Source of the DNA: Gammaproteobacteria bacterium
GTDB lineage: Bacteria; Pseudomonadota; Gammaproteobacteria; Pseudomonadales; Halieaceae
Direction of reading: 5' to 3'
DNA: 64,000 bases
Assembly (NCBI GenBank): GCA_030427085.1
Contig: JAUHXH010000001.1
Location: 496,001 to 560,000, forward strand
The position numbers and the translations under genes are program-made. How positions within the stretch are numbered: the first letter of the stretch is position 1; every line of letters starts with the position of its first letter. The notes under the pieces are model-generated. The model was given only the letters and a program-made list of their open reading frames with translations, was not told the origin of the DNA and did no database searches. Below, one piece after another: positions 1 to 8,360 of the stretch.

Positions 1-147
1 GGAAGAATGAGGGACAGGCTCATGGCTGATCGCTGTGACTGGACTTTGCGTAAGCATGCCGGGCGTGCGCAATGGCGTATTGAACAAAATTGCGCTCGGG
101 ATGATCGCTCCGGCGACCTGGCCGGCACTATCGGGATGGCGCGCTGA
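1..147 (+). CDS. possible 3' end of an unidentified upstream gene
   Basis: One frame is open from the first base of the window to a TGA at 145-147, giving 48 codons with no start needed. The peptide is arginine-rich and resembles no family I recognise. The opposite strand is also partly open here, so this may be non-coding or the start of a divergent gene. It is listed only because the frame runs off the window edge and stops just before the aroC promoter region. Confidence 0.25.
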   Translation, partial: GRMRDRLMADRCDWTLRKHAGRAQWRIEQNCARDDRSGDLAGTIGMAR

Positions 148-152
148 GGCTT

Positions 153-158
153 TATAAT
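153..158 (+). promoter_or_regulatory. candidate -10 box for aroC
   Basis: A consensus TATAAT hexamer lies 29 bases before the aroC start. No convincing -35 hexamer is visible 16-18 bases upstream, so the assignment rests on the -10 box and its position alone. Confidence 0.35.
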
Positions 159-187
159 TATCCGCTTTTGGTACGAGACTTCCGCCC

Positions 188-1303
188 ATGGCCGGCAATA
201 CCTTTGGCAAACTTTTTACTGTCACCAGTTTTGGCGAGAGCCACGGCCCGGCCCTGGGGTGCATCGTCGACGGTTGCCCGCCGGGGCTGGATCTGGACGC
301 GTCGGACATGCAGCACGATTTAAATCGGCGCAAACCCGGTACTTCACGCTACACCACTCAGCGTCGCGAGGCAGATGAAGTACGCATTCTGTCCGGTGTG
401 TTTGAGGGCAAAACCACGGGAACGCCCATCGGCCTGTTGATCGAAAATACCGACCAGCGCAGCAAGGACTACGGCAATATCGCCAGCACGTTCCGTCCGG
501 CGCACGCCGATTACACTTACAACCAGAAGTACGGTTTTCGCGATTATCGCGGCGGCGGCCGCGCGTCGGCGCGGGAAACCGCCATGCGGGTAGCCGCGGG
601 GGCGATTGCCAAAAAGTACCTGCAACAGCGCTACGGCATCACTGTGCGCGGCTACCTGTCTCAGTTGGGCCCCATTCGTGCTGAAAAACTGGACTGGTCC
701 GTGGTGGAAACCAACCCCTTCTTCTGTCCCGACCCCGACAAGATCACCGACATGGAAGACTTCATGGCGGCGCTGAACAAACGCGGTGATTCCATTGGCG
801 CGCGTATCAATGTGGTTGCCAGTGGCGTGCTGCCCGGTCTGGGCGAGCCGGTATTCGATCGTCTGGACGCTGATATCGCCTCGGCGATGATGGGTATCAA
901 CGCGGTCAAGGGCGTGGAGATTGGCGCGGGCTTTGCCAGCGTGGAACAACACGGCAGTGAGCACCGTGACGAGATAACGCCCGACGGATTTCTCAGTAAT
1001 CATGCCGGTGGTGTACTGGGCGGCATCTCCAGTGGCCAGGATATTCTGGTCAGTATGGCACTGAAGCCCACCTCCAGTATCCGTCAGCCCGGCGCCAGCA
1101 TCGATACCCGGGGCGAGCCCGTGGAAATGGCCACACACGGACGGCACGATCCCTGTGTGGGCATTCGGGCTACCCCCATCGCCGAGGCCATGTTGGCGCT
1201 GGTGTTGATGGACCACATGCTGCGCCACCGCGCCCAGAACGCCGATGTGGTTTGCGAAACACCGGTTGTACCCGCTGCTCCGGGGGGCGAGTCCACCGGC
1301 TGA
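188..1303 (+). CDS. aroC: chorismate synthase
   Basis: This enzyme makes chorismate from 5-enolpyruvylshikimate-3-phosphate, the last step of the shikimate pathway, using reduced FMN in the cytoplasm. The 371 residues match the usual bacterial length. Visible family signatures are GESHG near residue 17, the [16 protein letters not shown] stretch near 50, the [10 protein letters not shown] and [15 protein letters not shown] blocks around 105-130, and ISSGQDI and KPTSSI near the C-terminus. The TGA stop shares its A with the ATG of the next gene, so the two are translationally coupled. The order aroC then MFS permease is also known from Pseudomonas. Confidence 0.98.
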   Translation: MAGNTFGKLFTVTSFGESHGPALGCIVDGCPPGLDLDASDMQHDLNRRKPGTSRYTTQRREADEVRILSGVFEGKTTGTPIGLLIENTDQRSKDYGNIASTFRPAHADYTYNQKYGFRDYRGGGRASARETAMRVAAGAIAKKYLQQRYGITVRGYLSQLGPIRAEKLDWSVVETNPFFCPDPDKITDMEDFMAALNKRGDSIGARINVVASGVLPGLGEPVFDRLDADIASAMMGINAVKGVEIGAGFASVEQHGSEHRDEITPDGFLSNHAGGVLGGISSGQDILVSMALKPTSSIRQPGASIDTRGEPVEMATHGRHDPCVGIRATPIAEAMLALVLMDHMLRHRAQNADVVCETPVVPAAPGGESTG

Positions 1304-2451
1304 TGTCACTTCCCTACTGGCGGCTGTCGGGGTTTTATTTTTTCTACTTCGCCTTTGTTGGCGCCTCCGTCCCGTACTGGAACGTCTACCTCGAGCACTT
1401 GTCCTTCACGCCCCAGCAGATTGGTCTGATAACCGGGGCGGTGATGGGTACGCGGATTTTCGCGCCCAGCTTGTGGGGAATGGTCGCTGACCGCAGCGGC
1501 AAGCCCTTGCAGGTCATCCGGCTGGGCAATTTGCTGGCCATGGTGATTTTCGCTGCCGTACTGATATTCCAGGGCTTCACGCCCATGCTGCTGATCATCG
1601 CCTGTTACAGTTTTTTCTGGAACGCGGTGTTGTCGCAGTTTGAGGTGGTTACCTTGCGCCACCTCGGTTCACAGTATCGGCATTACGCACGCATCCGGCT
1701 CTGGGGTTCGCTCGGTTTTATTGCCAGTGTTGCGGGCCTTGGCCTGTTATTTGAGTGGGTATCGGTAGCGCAGTTGCCGGTGATCATGCTGTTGTTCCTT
1801 GCGGCCACCTGGTTGTGCAGTTTGTGGGTGCCGATCCCGCCGCAGCGGGCTGAGCACAGCGCAACCGGGCAGGGTATTGGCCAGGTGCTGGCGGCGCATC
1901 CGGTGATTCCCTTTCTGGTGATCAGCCTGTTGATGCAGATCAGTCACGGCCCGTACTACACCTTTTTCAGTGTCTATATGGCCGATCTGGGTTATCACAC
2001 CACCACGATCGGCGCGCTGTGGGCGCTTGGCGTGGTGGCGGAAGTTATGCTCTACGTGGTGATGCACAAGGTGCTGTTGCATTACCGGCTCAGTACGCTG
2101 TTGCAATTGAGTCTGTTGCTGGCCAGCATCCGGTGGTTGCTTACCGGCTATCTGTCCACGTCACTGCCGGTGCTCTTGCTGATGCAGTGCCTGCACGCGG
2201 CAACCTTTGGCGTGTTCCATGCGGTGAGTATCGAGTGGATCCGCCGGGCTTTTCCCGCGGCGCTGGCCGGGCAGGGGCAGGCCCTGTACAGTGGCATCAC
2301 CTACGGTGTGGGTGGTGCGGTCGGCGCCGTGCTCAGTGGCCTGCTCTGGGTCATCTCACCCAGCTTTACGTTCACGCTGGCTGCCGCGTCTGCCGCGCTT
2401 GCTCTGCTGCTCAGCCTGATTTACCTGCGAAGAGAATTACCCGATGGCTAA
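1303..2451 (+). CDS. MFS transporter, HcaT/phenylpropionate-permease-like
   Basis: This is a 382-residue inner-membrane permease with about twelve hydrophobic segments, of the MFS_1-like group related to 3-phenylpropionate permease HcaT. The substrate cannot be read from the sequence. The open frame extends upstream into aroC, but I place the start at the ATG that overlaps the aroC stop (TGATG). That start gives [10 protein letters not shown] followed directly by the first membrane helix, as in relatives. The last 8 bases overlap the next gene. Family placement is firm; substrate is open. Confidence 0.88.
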   Translation: MSLPYWRLSGFYFFYFAFVGASVPYWNVYLEHLSFTPQQIGLITGAVMGTRIFAPSLWGMVADRSGKPLQVIRLGNLLAMVIFAAVLIFQGFTPMLLIIACYSFFWNAVLSQFEVVTLRHLGSQYRHYARIRLWGSLGFIASVAGLGLLFEWVSVAQLPVIMLLFLAATWLCSLWVPIPPQRAEHSATGQGIGQVLAAHPVIPFLVISLLMQISHGPYYTFFSVYMADLGYHTTTIGALWALGVVAEVMLYVVMHKVLLHYRLSTLLQLSLLLASIRWLLTGYLSTSLPVLLLMQCLHAATFGVFHAVSIEWIRRAFPAALAGQGQALYSGITYGVGGAVGAVLSGLLWVISPSFTFTLAAASAALALLLSLIYLRRELPDG

Positions 2452-2668
2452 GGGAATCAAACGATATCGGCGTACCGTTTTTCTGGCGGTGCTGGCCTGT
2501 GCGACGCTGGTATGGGCAGCGATAGAGCAGTTCGATATCCCGGCACAGGAAATGGCCTGGTTGTTTGCTTTTTCAGCGCTGGGCGTATTGGCGATAATCT
2601 GTGCAGCCGCGCTGGTGATGGGGCTGTGGCTGGGCCTGCGCCGCTTATTCGGGCGCAGGCAAGAGTGA
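2444..2668 (+). CDS. small two-helix membrane protein, unknown function
   Basis: This 74-residue protein has a basic N-terminus (MAKGIKRYRR), two hydrophobic segments near residues 11-27 and 38-63, and a basic tail (LRRLFGRRQE). Its ATG lies inside the end of the permease gene (8-base overlap), so it is probably cotranslated with it. The next gene runs the other way and starts its stop codon two bases later. No family is recognised; a small accessory membrane protein is the most that can be inferred. Confidence 0.65.
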   Translation: MAKGIKRYRRTVFLAVLACATLVWAAIEQFDIPAQEMAWLFAFSALGVLAIICAAALVMGLWLGLRRLFGRRQE

Positions 2669-2669
2669 G

Positions 2670-3206
2670 CTAGCCGATGCTGTCAATGGCGTCCAGGTTG
2701 ATGTCCAACGTCATGCGGTTGGCGATTTCATCCAGGCGGTCCTGCAATTCGTCCAGATCCTGATCGGGTGCAATGGTGGCCTCTATGTGGGCTTCGAACA
2801 GCGGTTCGGCGCTCATTGGCGCGCTGATAACATGGGTTTCCATCTCCACCACGTTGACCTGACGCGCGCTCAATTCGCCGGAAATTTCCCGCACGATTCC
2901 GTTGCGATCCGGGCCGATAACGGTGAGCCGTACTGCGCGATCCGCCGCGCTCGCCACCGTGCCGCCGCTGGTGCGGGTCACACGAACACTCAGCCCGGCG
3001 TCAGAGAGGGCTTTTAAATCGCGCTCCAGTTTCTCACCCCGGTCTGCCGGCAAACGTACCAGCACCAGGCCGGCAAATTTACCCGCTAACTGTGACGAGC
3101 GGCTTTCCAGCCAGTTACCGCCGTTGTCGGAAATCGCTCGGGCCAGCTCCTCGACCAGTCCCGGACGGTCGTCACCGATGAAAGTGACAATGTAGGAAGT
3201 TTCCAC
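2670..3206 (-). CDS. GcvR-like protein with two ACT domains
   Basis: This cytoplasmic regulator of 178 residues carries two ACT domains, at about residues 4-80 (starting YIVTFIGDDRPGLVEEL) and 90-170 (starting LTVIGPDRNGIVREIS). This is the layout of the glycine cleavage system repressor GcvR. ACT domains usually bind amino acids; here glycine sensing is inferred only from family resemblance. The frame is open much further upstream, but a GTG at 3204-3206 has a GGAG motif six bases before it and gives the usual family length. It is divergent from the methyltransferase gene, sharing a 100-base intergenic region. Confidence 0.8.
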   Translation of the reverse strand: METSYIVTFIGDDRPGLVEELARAISDNGGNWLESRSSQLAGKFAGLVLVRLPADRGEKLERDLKALSDAGLSVRVTRTSGGTVASAADRAVRLTVIGPDRNGIVREISGELSARQVNVVEMETHVISAPMSAEPLFEAHIEATIAPDQDLDELQDRLDEIANRMTLDINLDAIDSIG

Positions 3207-3306
3207 GGTAGGCTCCACTTTATTGGTTGCAGGGATTATATTAGCGCGCAGTGCACGGCATCGACCAGCACGGCGCCGTGTAAATTCCACTCCGAAGGAG
3301 AACATA

Positions 3307-4104
3307 ATGAAAAAACTGGCAGCGATAGCATTGAGTGTGTTTGCAGCCACCGCCCAGGCCGATCTCGACTGGGACACCGCCCTGAATGGTGAACATCGCA
3401 GTGACGCCAACAAGGCCCGCAATGAATACCGGCATCCGCGTGAAACCCTGGAATTTTTCGGCCTCAGCGAAGGTATGACCGTGGTGGAAGTCTCCCCCGG
3501 CGGCGGCTGGTACACCGAGGTGTTGGCTCCCTTATTGAAAGACAACGGCATGCTCTACACAGCCCACTTTGGCCTCAATGCCGGCAACGCGTATTACCGT
3601 AATGCACTGGGCAAGTTCCTGCAGAAGCTGGCTGCCGATGCCGAGATCTACGATCCGGTGCTGGTGACTCAATTGCAGCCTCCGGTTGAAGTGAATATCG
3701 CACCGGCGGGTACGGCTGATCTGGCGGTGACTTTCCGCAATGTGCATGGCTGGCTGCGCGGCGATAGTGCGGAGGCCACCCTGGCGGCTATTTACGCCGC
3801 GTTGAAGCCCGGTGGCACCTTCGGGCTGGTGCAGCATCGCGCCAAGCCGGGTACCGATCTGGAAACCATGAAGAAGTCTGGCTACGTTACCGAGGCGGAA
3901 GTGATTCGTCTGGCTGAGGCTGCCGGATTCAAACTGGCGGATCGCTCCGAGGTCAATGCCAACCCGAAAGACACGGCGGACTATCCAGAGGGTGTGTGGA
4001 CACTGCCGCCTGCACTGCGCCTGGGCGACACCGACCGCGCCAAATATGAAGCCATCGGTGAGAGCGACCGCATGACCCTGAAATTCACCAAACCGGTTTC
4101 CTGA
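3307..4104 (+). CDS. exported class I SAM-dependent methyltransferase (COG4798-like)
   Basis: The protein has 265 residues. A strong AAGGAG six bases before the ATG fixes the start. The first 18 residues (MKKLAAIALSVFAATAQA) form a typical cleavable signal peptide. The mature part has a Rossmann-type motif I (VVEVSPGGGWYTEVLAP, about residues 59-75) and an LKPGGTFGLV stretch near 165, as in class I methyltransferases. An exported methyltransferase is odd because S-adenosylmethionine is cytoplasmic; family members with this leader are known, but substrate and true location are unclear. It heads a run of same-strand genes to 9322. Confidence 0.8.
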   Translation: MKKLAAIALSVFAATAQADLDWDTALNGEHRSDANKARNEYRHPRETLEFFGLSEGMTVVEVSPGGGWYTEVLAPLLKDNGMLYTAHFGLNAGNAYYRNALGKFLQKLAADAEIYDPVLVTQLQPPVEVNIAPAGTADLAVTFRNVHGWLRGDSAEATLAAIYAALKPGGTFGLVQHRAKPGTDLETMKKSGYVTEAEVIRLAEAAGFKLADRSEVNANPKDTADYPEGVWTLPPALRLGDTDRAKYEAIGESDRMTLKFTKPVS

Positions 4105-4111
4105 GGCCGCT

Positions 4112-4354
4112 TTGGCGCAATTTGTACGGGTCCCCCTGTCGCGGCTGGATGAGGACATTCTCCAGGCTTTGCTGGAGGAGTTTGCCAGCCGCGATGGCAC
4201 CGATTACGGGGCAGTGGAGACACCACTGCCCGACCGTGTAAAATCCCTTCACGCCCAGTTACGGGACAATAGCCTCTGGCTCCTGTACGACGCTGATTCC
4301 GAACAATGGGATCTGGTGCCTGCCGAGCAAGCGCAGGGCCTGCTCAACGACTAA
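4112..4354 (+). CDS. YheU family protein (UPF0270)
   Basis: This 80-residue cytoplasmic protein matches the YheU family: [18 protein letters not shown] followed by REGTDYG-like RDGTDYG near residue 28. No molecular function is established for the family. The start is a TTG; a GAGG overlapping the stop codon of the preceding gene lies five bases before it, and no ATG or GTG gives a better start. Translation is therefore probably coupled to the methyltransferase. Confidence 0.85.
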   Translation: MAQFVRVPLSRLDEDILQALLEEFASRDGTDYGAVETPLPDRVKSLHAQLRDNSLWLLYDADSEQWDLVPAEQAQGLLND

Positions 4355-4377
4355 CTGACGATCCTCTGGTTTTTCCT

Positions 4378-4620
4378 ATGTCTGACGCACCCGCAGATAC
4401 CCTGGATGCTCGCGGCCTGTATTGTCCCGAGCCCGTTATGCTGCTGCACAACAAGGTGCGTGAGCTGGCGGCGGGGCAGGTGTTGGAAGTGCTCGCGACA
4501 GATCCTTCCACCGAACGGGATATTCCCAAATTCTGCCAGTTTCTCGGTCATGAATTACTGATACATACCGCGACAGAGGGCGAATTCCGCTACCTCATCC
4601 GCAAGGCGGGAGCGGCATGA
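4378..4620 (+). CDS. tusA: sulfurtransferase TusA family protein
   Basis: This small sulfur carrier (80 residues) relays persulfide sulfur from IscS toward tRNA 2-thiouridine synthesis or other sulfur pathways. The family motif is clear: [13 protein letters not shown] with the sulfur-carrying Cys at residue 16 in a CPxP context. The open frame extends upstream, but the ATG at 4378 gives the usual family length. mnmA, the terminal enzyme of tRNA thiolation, lies elsewhere in this window (52013-53104). The stop overlaps the next start by four bases (ATGA). Confidence 0.88.
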   Translation: MSDAPADTLDARGLYCPEPVMLLHNKVRELAAGQVLEVLATDPSTERDIPKFCQFLGHELLIHTATEGEFRYLIRKAGAA

Positions 4621-5177
4621 ATCAAGCGCTTGCCGTTGCCCAACCTGGTTGCTCCAGTGCCGATCTGGAACGCGTATTCCACGACTGTTTTTACCGCAGT
4701 GAACACACGGTGCTGTGTGGCGGTGCGCAAGAACCTTTCTACGAACCCGGCAGCCCCCATCGTCTTTACTACCGGGAGGACTATTTCGCCAGTGCCCTGC
4801 ATGAAATAGCCCACTGGTGTATTGCGGGGAAGGCGCGTAGACAACAGCCTGATTTCGGTTACTGGTATGCGCCCGAGGGTCGTAATACGCAGCAACAGGC
4901 CGCTTTTGAAGCGGTAGAGGCCAAACCGCAGGCGCTTGAATGGTTCTTTTCCCTGGCCTGCGCCTATCCCTTTCGGGTGAGTGCAGATAACCTGAGCGCG
5001 GACGGTGCCTTGGTCGACAATACAGGTTTTCGCCAGCAAGTCGCGATGGCTGCAAAAGAATGGCAATCCCGCGGCCTGCCGGCTCGAGCGCAGCAGTTCT
5101 TCGACGCGCTATCGATACATTATGGCACCGGCCGACTTGTGTCCGACCTGGTGCTTTCTGCGGATTCTCTGGAATGA
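4617..5177 (+). CDS. epmC: elongation factor P hydroxylase EpmC
   Basis: This 186-residue enzyme hydroxylates the beta-lysylated lysine of elongation factor P. It shows the family's metal-binding [10 protein letters not shown] motif (His62, His66) followed by [13 protein letters not shown], and the FRVSADNLS block near residue 120. Its presence implies EpmA and EpmB elsewhere in the genome, which are not in this window. Start and stop both overlap the neighbours by four bases, making a coupled tusA-epmC-exonuclease unit. Confidence 0.9.
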   Translation: MNQALAVAQPGCSSADLERVFHDCFYRSEHTVLCGGAQEPFYEPGSPHRLYYREDYFASALHEIAHWCIAGKARRQQPDFGYWYAPEGRNTQQQAAFEAVEAKPQALEWFFSLACAYPFRVSADNLSADGALVDNTGFRQQVAMAAKEWQSRGLPARAQQFFDALSIHYGTGRLVSDLVLSADSLE

Positions 5178-6091
5178 CATCGGTCCGCCGTGCCTGGCTT
5201 GTCGATACTTCCATCTATATATTCCGAGCGTACTTTTCTCTCCCGGAACGTTGGCACTCTCCGCAGGGTTATCCGCTCAATGCAGTTTATGGCTTTGCCA
5301 GTTTCCTGATCGACTTGTTGGGGCGTCGCCAGGGGGAGGCCCTGGCGCTGGCTTTCGATGAAAGTCTGGGCTCCTGTTTCCGTAATGAGATCTATGCGGA
5401 TTACAAATGCCGGCGGGAACTTCCCGATGAAGCGCTTGCGTTCCAACTGGATACCTGTCGACAGTTAGCGGAGGCGCTCGCATTACCCTGTTATTCAGGC
5501 ACGCGCTATGAGGCCGACGACTATCTCGCCACCCTTGCCCGGCAATACCGGGAGCAGGGCGTAGCCGTTTCAGTGTTGACCCGTGACAAGGATCTGGGCC
5601 AGCTTCTGCTTGGCCCTAAAGATGAGTGGTGGGACTACAGCGCGGATGTCCGCCTCAATGCGGAAACTTTTACCGAGCGACACGGTGTTAGCCCGGCGCG
5701 CTTTGGGGAGTACCTGGCGCTGGTGGGTGACGCGATCGATGACATTCCCGGCGTTCCCGGGGTCGGTCCCAAGACGGCCGCAGCGCTGTTGCAACATTTT
5801 GAGTCGCTGCAGTCTCTGCTTGATGGGAGTGCTGAGATAGCCACCTTGCCGGTGCGCGGCGCCAAAGGCCTGGTGGGCAAAATTGCCACTCACAGCGAGC
5901 AAATTCAGATGGCTGCCCGACTAACGGCCCTGGCAGACGCAGTGCCCGATGTGGCGTGTCCTCCGGTCGTGCAACTGGAGCAGTCCAACCTACACGCCTT
6001 TGTTTCTGCATTGATAGAGCTTGGCCTGGAAGGCGCATTGACCCGAAGAGCTCTGGCCCTCGCAAGCGAATCCGAAAGGGCGGAGCGGTGA
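5174..6091 (+). CDS. 5'-3' exonuclease / flap endonuclease (PolA N-domain type)
   Basis: The 305-residue protein resembles the stand-alone 5' nuclease domain of DNA polymerase I. Acidic metal-binding motifs are present in order: LVDTSIYIFRAYF near residue 10, AFDES near 55, YEADDYLATLA near 115, VLTRDKDLGQLL near 137, and the helix-three-turn-helix GDAIDDIPGVPGVGPKTAA near 185. The acidic set looks complete, so it is probably catalytically active. I start at the ATG overlapping the epmC stop rather than the upstream in-frame codon inside epmC. The stop overlaps the pdxB GTG. Confidence 0.88.
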   Translation: MTSVRRAWLVDTSIYIFRAYFSLPERWHSPQGYPLNAVYGFASFLIDLLGRRQGEALALAFDESLGSCFRNEIYADYKCRRELPDEALAFQLDTCRQLAEALALPCYSGTRYEADDYLATLARQYREQGVAVSVLTRDKDLGQLLLGPKDEWWDYSADVRLNAETFTERHGVSPARFGEYLALVGDAIDDIPGVPGVGPKTAAALLQHFESLQSLLDGSAEIATLPVRGAKGLVGKIATHSEQIQMAARLTALADAVPDVACPPVVQLEQSNLHAFVSALIELGLEGALTRRALALASESERAER

Positions 6092-7221
6092 AGATTGTTG
6101 CCGATGGCAATATGACGGCCGTGGAGGAGGTTTTCGCCCCCCTTGGAGACGTCACCACCGTCGATGGCCGTACGCTGGGTTCGGCCGAGCTCAAGGATGC
6201 ACAGGTATTGCTCGTACGCTCGGTCACTAATGTGAACGAAGCGCTGCTGAACGACACCCCGGTGGAATTTGTCGGTAGTGCAACGGCGGGGCTGGATCAT
6301 GTGGACCGCGACTACCTGCGCCGACGGGATATCACTTTTGCCAACGCCCCCGGTGCCAACGCCAACTCTGTGGTGGAGTATGTACTGACAGCGATCGCCG
6401 CCTGCGATGATTACCTGGAGCAAGTCCTTGCCGGCGCGCCGGTAGGTATTGTCGGTTATGGACGGGTAGGGCGTTTGTTGGCCGCGAGTATTCGGTCCCT
6501 GGGTGGCAAAGCGGTGGCCTACGACCCCTGGCTGAGCGATGCCGAGGCCGGGGAATCCCTGGCGTCGCTGCCAGCGGTGACTCAATGCCCCGTCATCGCG
6601 ATTCACGCCGAGTTGAGCGATCAGCTGCCGTATCCGAGCCGACACCTGTTCGATCGAGCAGTGCTGGCGGAGTTAACTTCGGAACAATTGCTGATCAACG
6701 CGGCGCGCGGGCCTGTCGTTGATAACACGGCGCTGCTTCGGCGCATGACACAACCCGAGCCACCCTCGGTGGTGCTGGACGTGTGGGAGTTTGAACCCGA
6801 GGTGGATGCCGTACTGTTTGCTGAGGTAGACATCGGTACACCGCACATTGCGGGTTATTCCTACGATGCCAAATTGAAGGGGACGCAAATGTTGGCCCGG
6901 GCGCTCGCCGAATTTGCCGGCAAGGCTGGCAATACAAGCACCAACGCCGGCACAGTGCCGACGATGCCGTTGGATTCGGTCAACACCGGCGCCAACTTGT
7001 TGCGGGAATTACTGGGTGCCGTCTATGACATTCGCGCAGACCACCAGGCGCTGGCGGGCGTGCTCGCTCAGGCTGATGCCAGGCAGGGCTTTGATGACTT
7101 GCGGCGCAACTATCCCCAGCGCCGCGAACTGAGTGCAACACGCGTTGTGCTACCGCGTTTCAACACACCCCAAATCGATATGCTGGCCTCGCTCAACTGC
7201 CAGTATGAGGTAAAAACATGA
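6088..7221 (+). CDS. pdxB: 4-phosphoerythronate dehydrogenase
   Basis: PdxB oxidises 4-phospho-D-erythronate with NAD in the DXP-dependent pathway to pyridoxal 5'-phosphate. At 377 residues it has the family length. Visible are the hydroxyacid-dehydrogenase features: SATAGLDHVD near residue 68, NAPGANANSVVEYV near 88, the nucleotide fold VGIVGYGRVGRLLA near 120, NAARGPVVD near 205, DVWEFEP near 230 and HIAGYSYDAK near 253, and the C-terminal dimerisation domain. The GTG start, with GGAG five bases upstream, overlaps the exonuclease stop; the longer open frame lies within that gene. Confidence 0.95.
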   Translation: MKIVADGNMTAVEEVFAPLGDVTTVDGRTLGSAELKDAQVLLVRSVTNVNEALLNDTPVEFVGSATAGLDHVDRDYLRRRDITFANAPGANANSVVEYVLTAIAACDDYLEQVLAGAPVGIVGYGRVGRLLAASIRSLGGKAVAYDPWLSDAEAGESLASLPAVTQCPVIAIHAELSDQLPYPSRHLFDRAVLAELTSEQLLINAARGPVVDNTALLRRMTQPEPPSVVLDVWEFEPEVDAVLFAEVDIGTPHIAGYSYDAKLKGTQMLARALAEFAGKAGNTSTNAGTVPTMPLDSVNTGANLLRELLGAVYDIRADHQALAGVLAQADARQGFDDLRRNYPQRRELSATRVVLPRFNTPQIDMLASLNCQYEVKT

Positions 7222-8360
7222 GTCGCCCGTTGCGCCTGGGTTTGGTGGTCAATCCCTTCGCTGGCATTGGCGGTAGTGTCGCCCTGAAGGGCAGCGATTC
7301 CGAGGAAGCACATCACCTGGCGCAGTCCCAACTGGCTGCGGGCAAACGTCGCGCCGGTGAGCGGGTGGTACGCGCGCTGGAGCGACTGCAACCCTGTAAG
7401 GACCGCATCGAACTGCTGTGTTGGGGAAATGAAATGGGGGGCTTTTCTGCCTCTGCGGCCGGCTTTACCGCGCGGGAGATCGGGTCTTCCGACAACGAGG
7501 ACACCTCGGCTGCGGATACTCGCTCCGCTGCGCGCGCACTGGCAGCCCAGGGCATCGACCTGCTGCTGTTCGCTGGCGGCGATGGTACAGCGCGGGATGT
7601 GTTTGATGCCGTAGGCAGTGAATTTCCAGTGCTGGGCATTCCTGCCGGGGTGAAAATGCACTCCGGTGTATTCGCGGTCTCGCCAGAGGCCGCCGGCGAT
7701 CTGCTGGTGCAATTGGCGCAAGCCGGACTGGTAGACCTGTGGCCGCGCGAAGTGCGCGATATCGACGAGGAGGCATTCCGCCAGGACCGGGTAAAAACCC
7801 GCTTTTATGGCGAGATGCTGGTGCCGGCGGAAGGGCGCTACCTGCAACAAACGAAAGTAGCAGGGCGGGAAAGCGTGGAGCTTGTTGCGGCAGAAATAGC
7901 CGCGGGTATCGTCGAACACATGGAGCCTGCCGTGCTCTATTTGATTGGACCCGGTTCCACGACCGCTGCAATCATGGAGGAACTGGGCCTGCCCAACACT
8001 CTTCTGGGCGTGGATGTGGTGGCAAATCGGCAATTGATTGCAAGCGACGTCGATGAGGCCGCGTTGCTGGATTTGCTGGCCGACCCCGACCAGGCCGTGC
8101 AGATGATCCTGACCGCGATCGGTGGCCAGGGGCATGTATTTGGCAGGGGTAATCAACAATTCTCCCCCGCAGTGATCCGCCGTGTCGGCAACGACAATAT
8201 CCAGGTAATCGCGGCCAAGTCGAAGATCACTGCACTGGAGGGGCGCCCCTTGTTGGTGGATACCAACGATGTCGAACTGGACGAGGCGCTCAGCGGTTAC
8301 CGCTCCATCCTGACGGGCTATGAAGACCGAATCCTGTACCCACTGGCGAGAACACCGTGA
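7218..8360 (+). CDS. ATP-NAD kinase family protein (COG3199)
   Basis: This 380-residue protein has the diacylglycerol/NAD kinase-type nucleotide site: VVNPFAGIGG near residue 10 and GGDGTARDVFDAV near residue 119, followed by GIPAGVKMHSGVFA. It belongs to the long NAD-kinase-like family distinct from housekeeping NadK; true substrate is not settled. It overlaps pdxB by four bases (ATGA) and the next gene by four, so it is firmly in the operon. A link to cofactor metabolism is inferred from pdxB. Confidence 0.85.
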   Translation: MSRPLRLGLVVNPFAGIGGSVALKGSDSEEAHHLAQSQLAAGKRRAGERVVRALERLQPCKDRIELLCWGNEMGGFSASAAGFTAREIGSSDNEDTSAADTRSAARALAAQGIDLLLFAGGDGTARDVFDAVGSEFPVLGIPAGVKMHSGVFAVSPEAAGDLLVQLAQAGLVDLWPREVRDIDEEAFRQDRVKTRFYGEMLVPAEGRYLQQTKVAGRESVELVAAEIAAGIVEHMEPAVLYLIGPGSTTAAIMEELGLPNTLLGVDVVANRQLIASDVDEAALLDLLADPDQAVQMILTAIGGQGHVFGRGNQQFSPAVIRRVGNDNIQVIAAKSKITALEGRPLLVDTNDVELDEALSGYRSILTGYEDRILYPLARTP

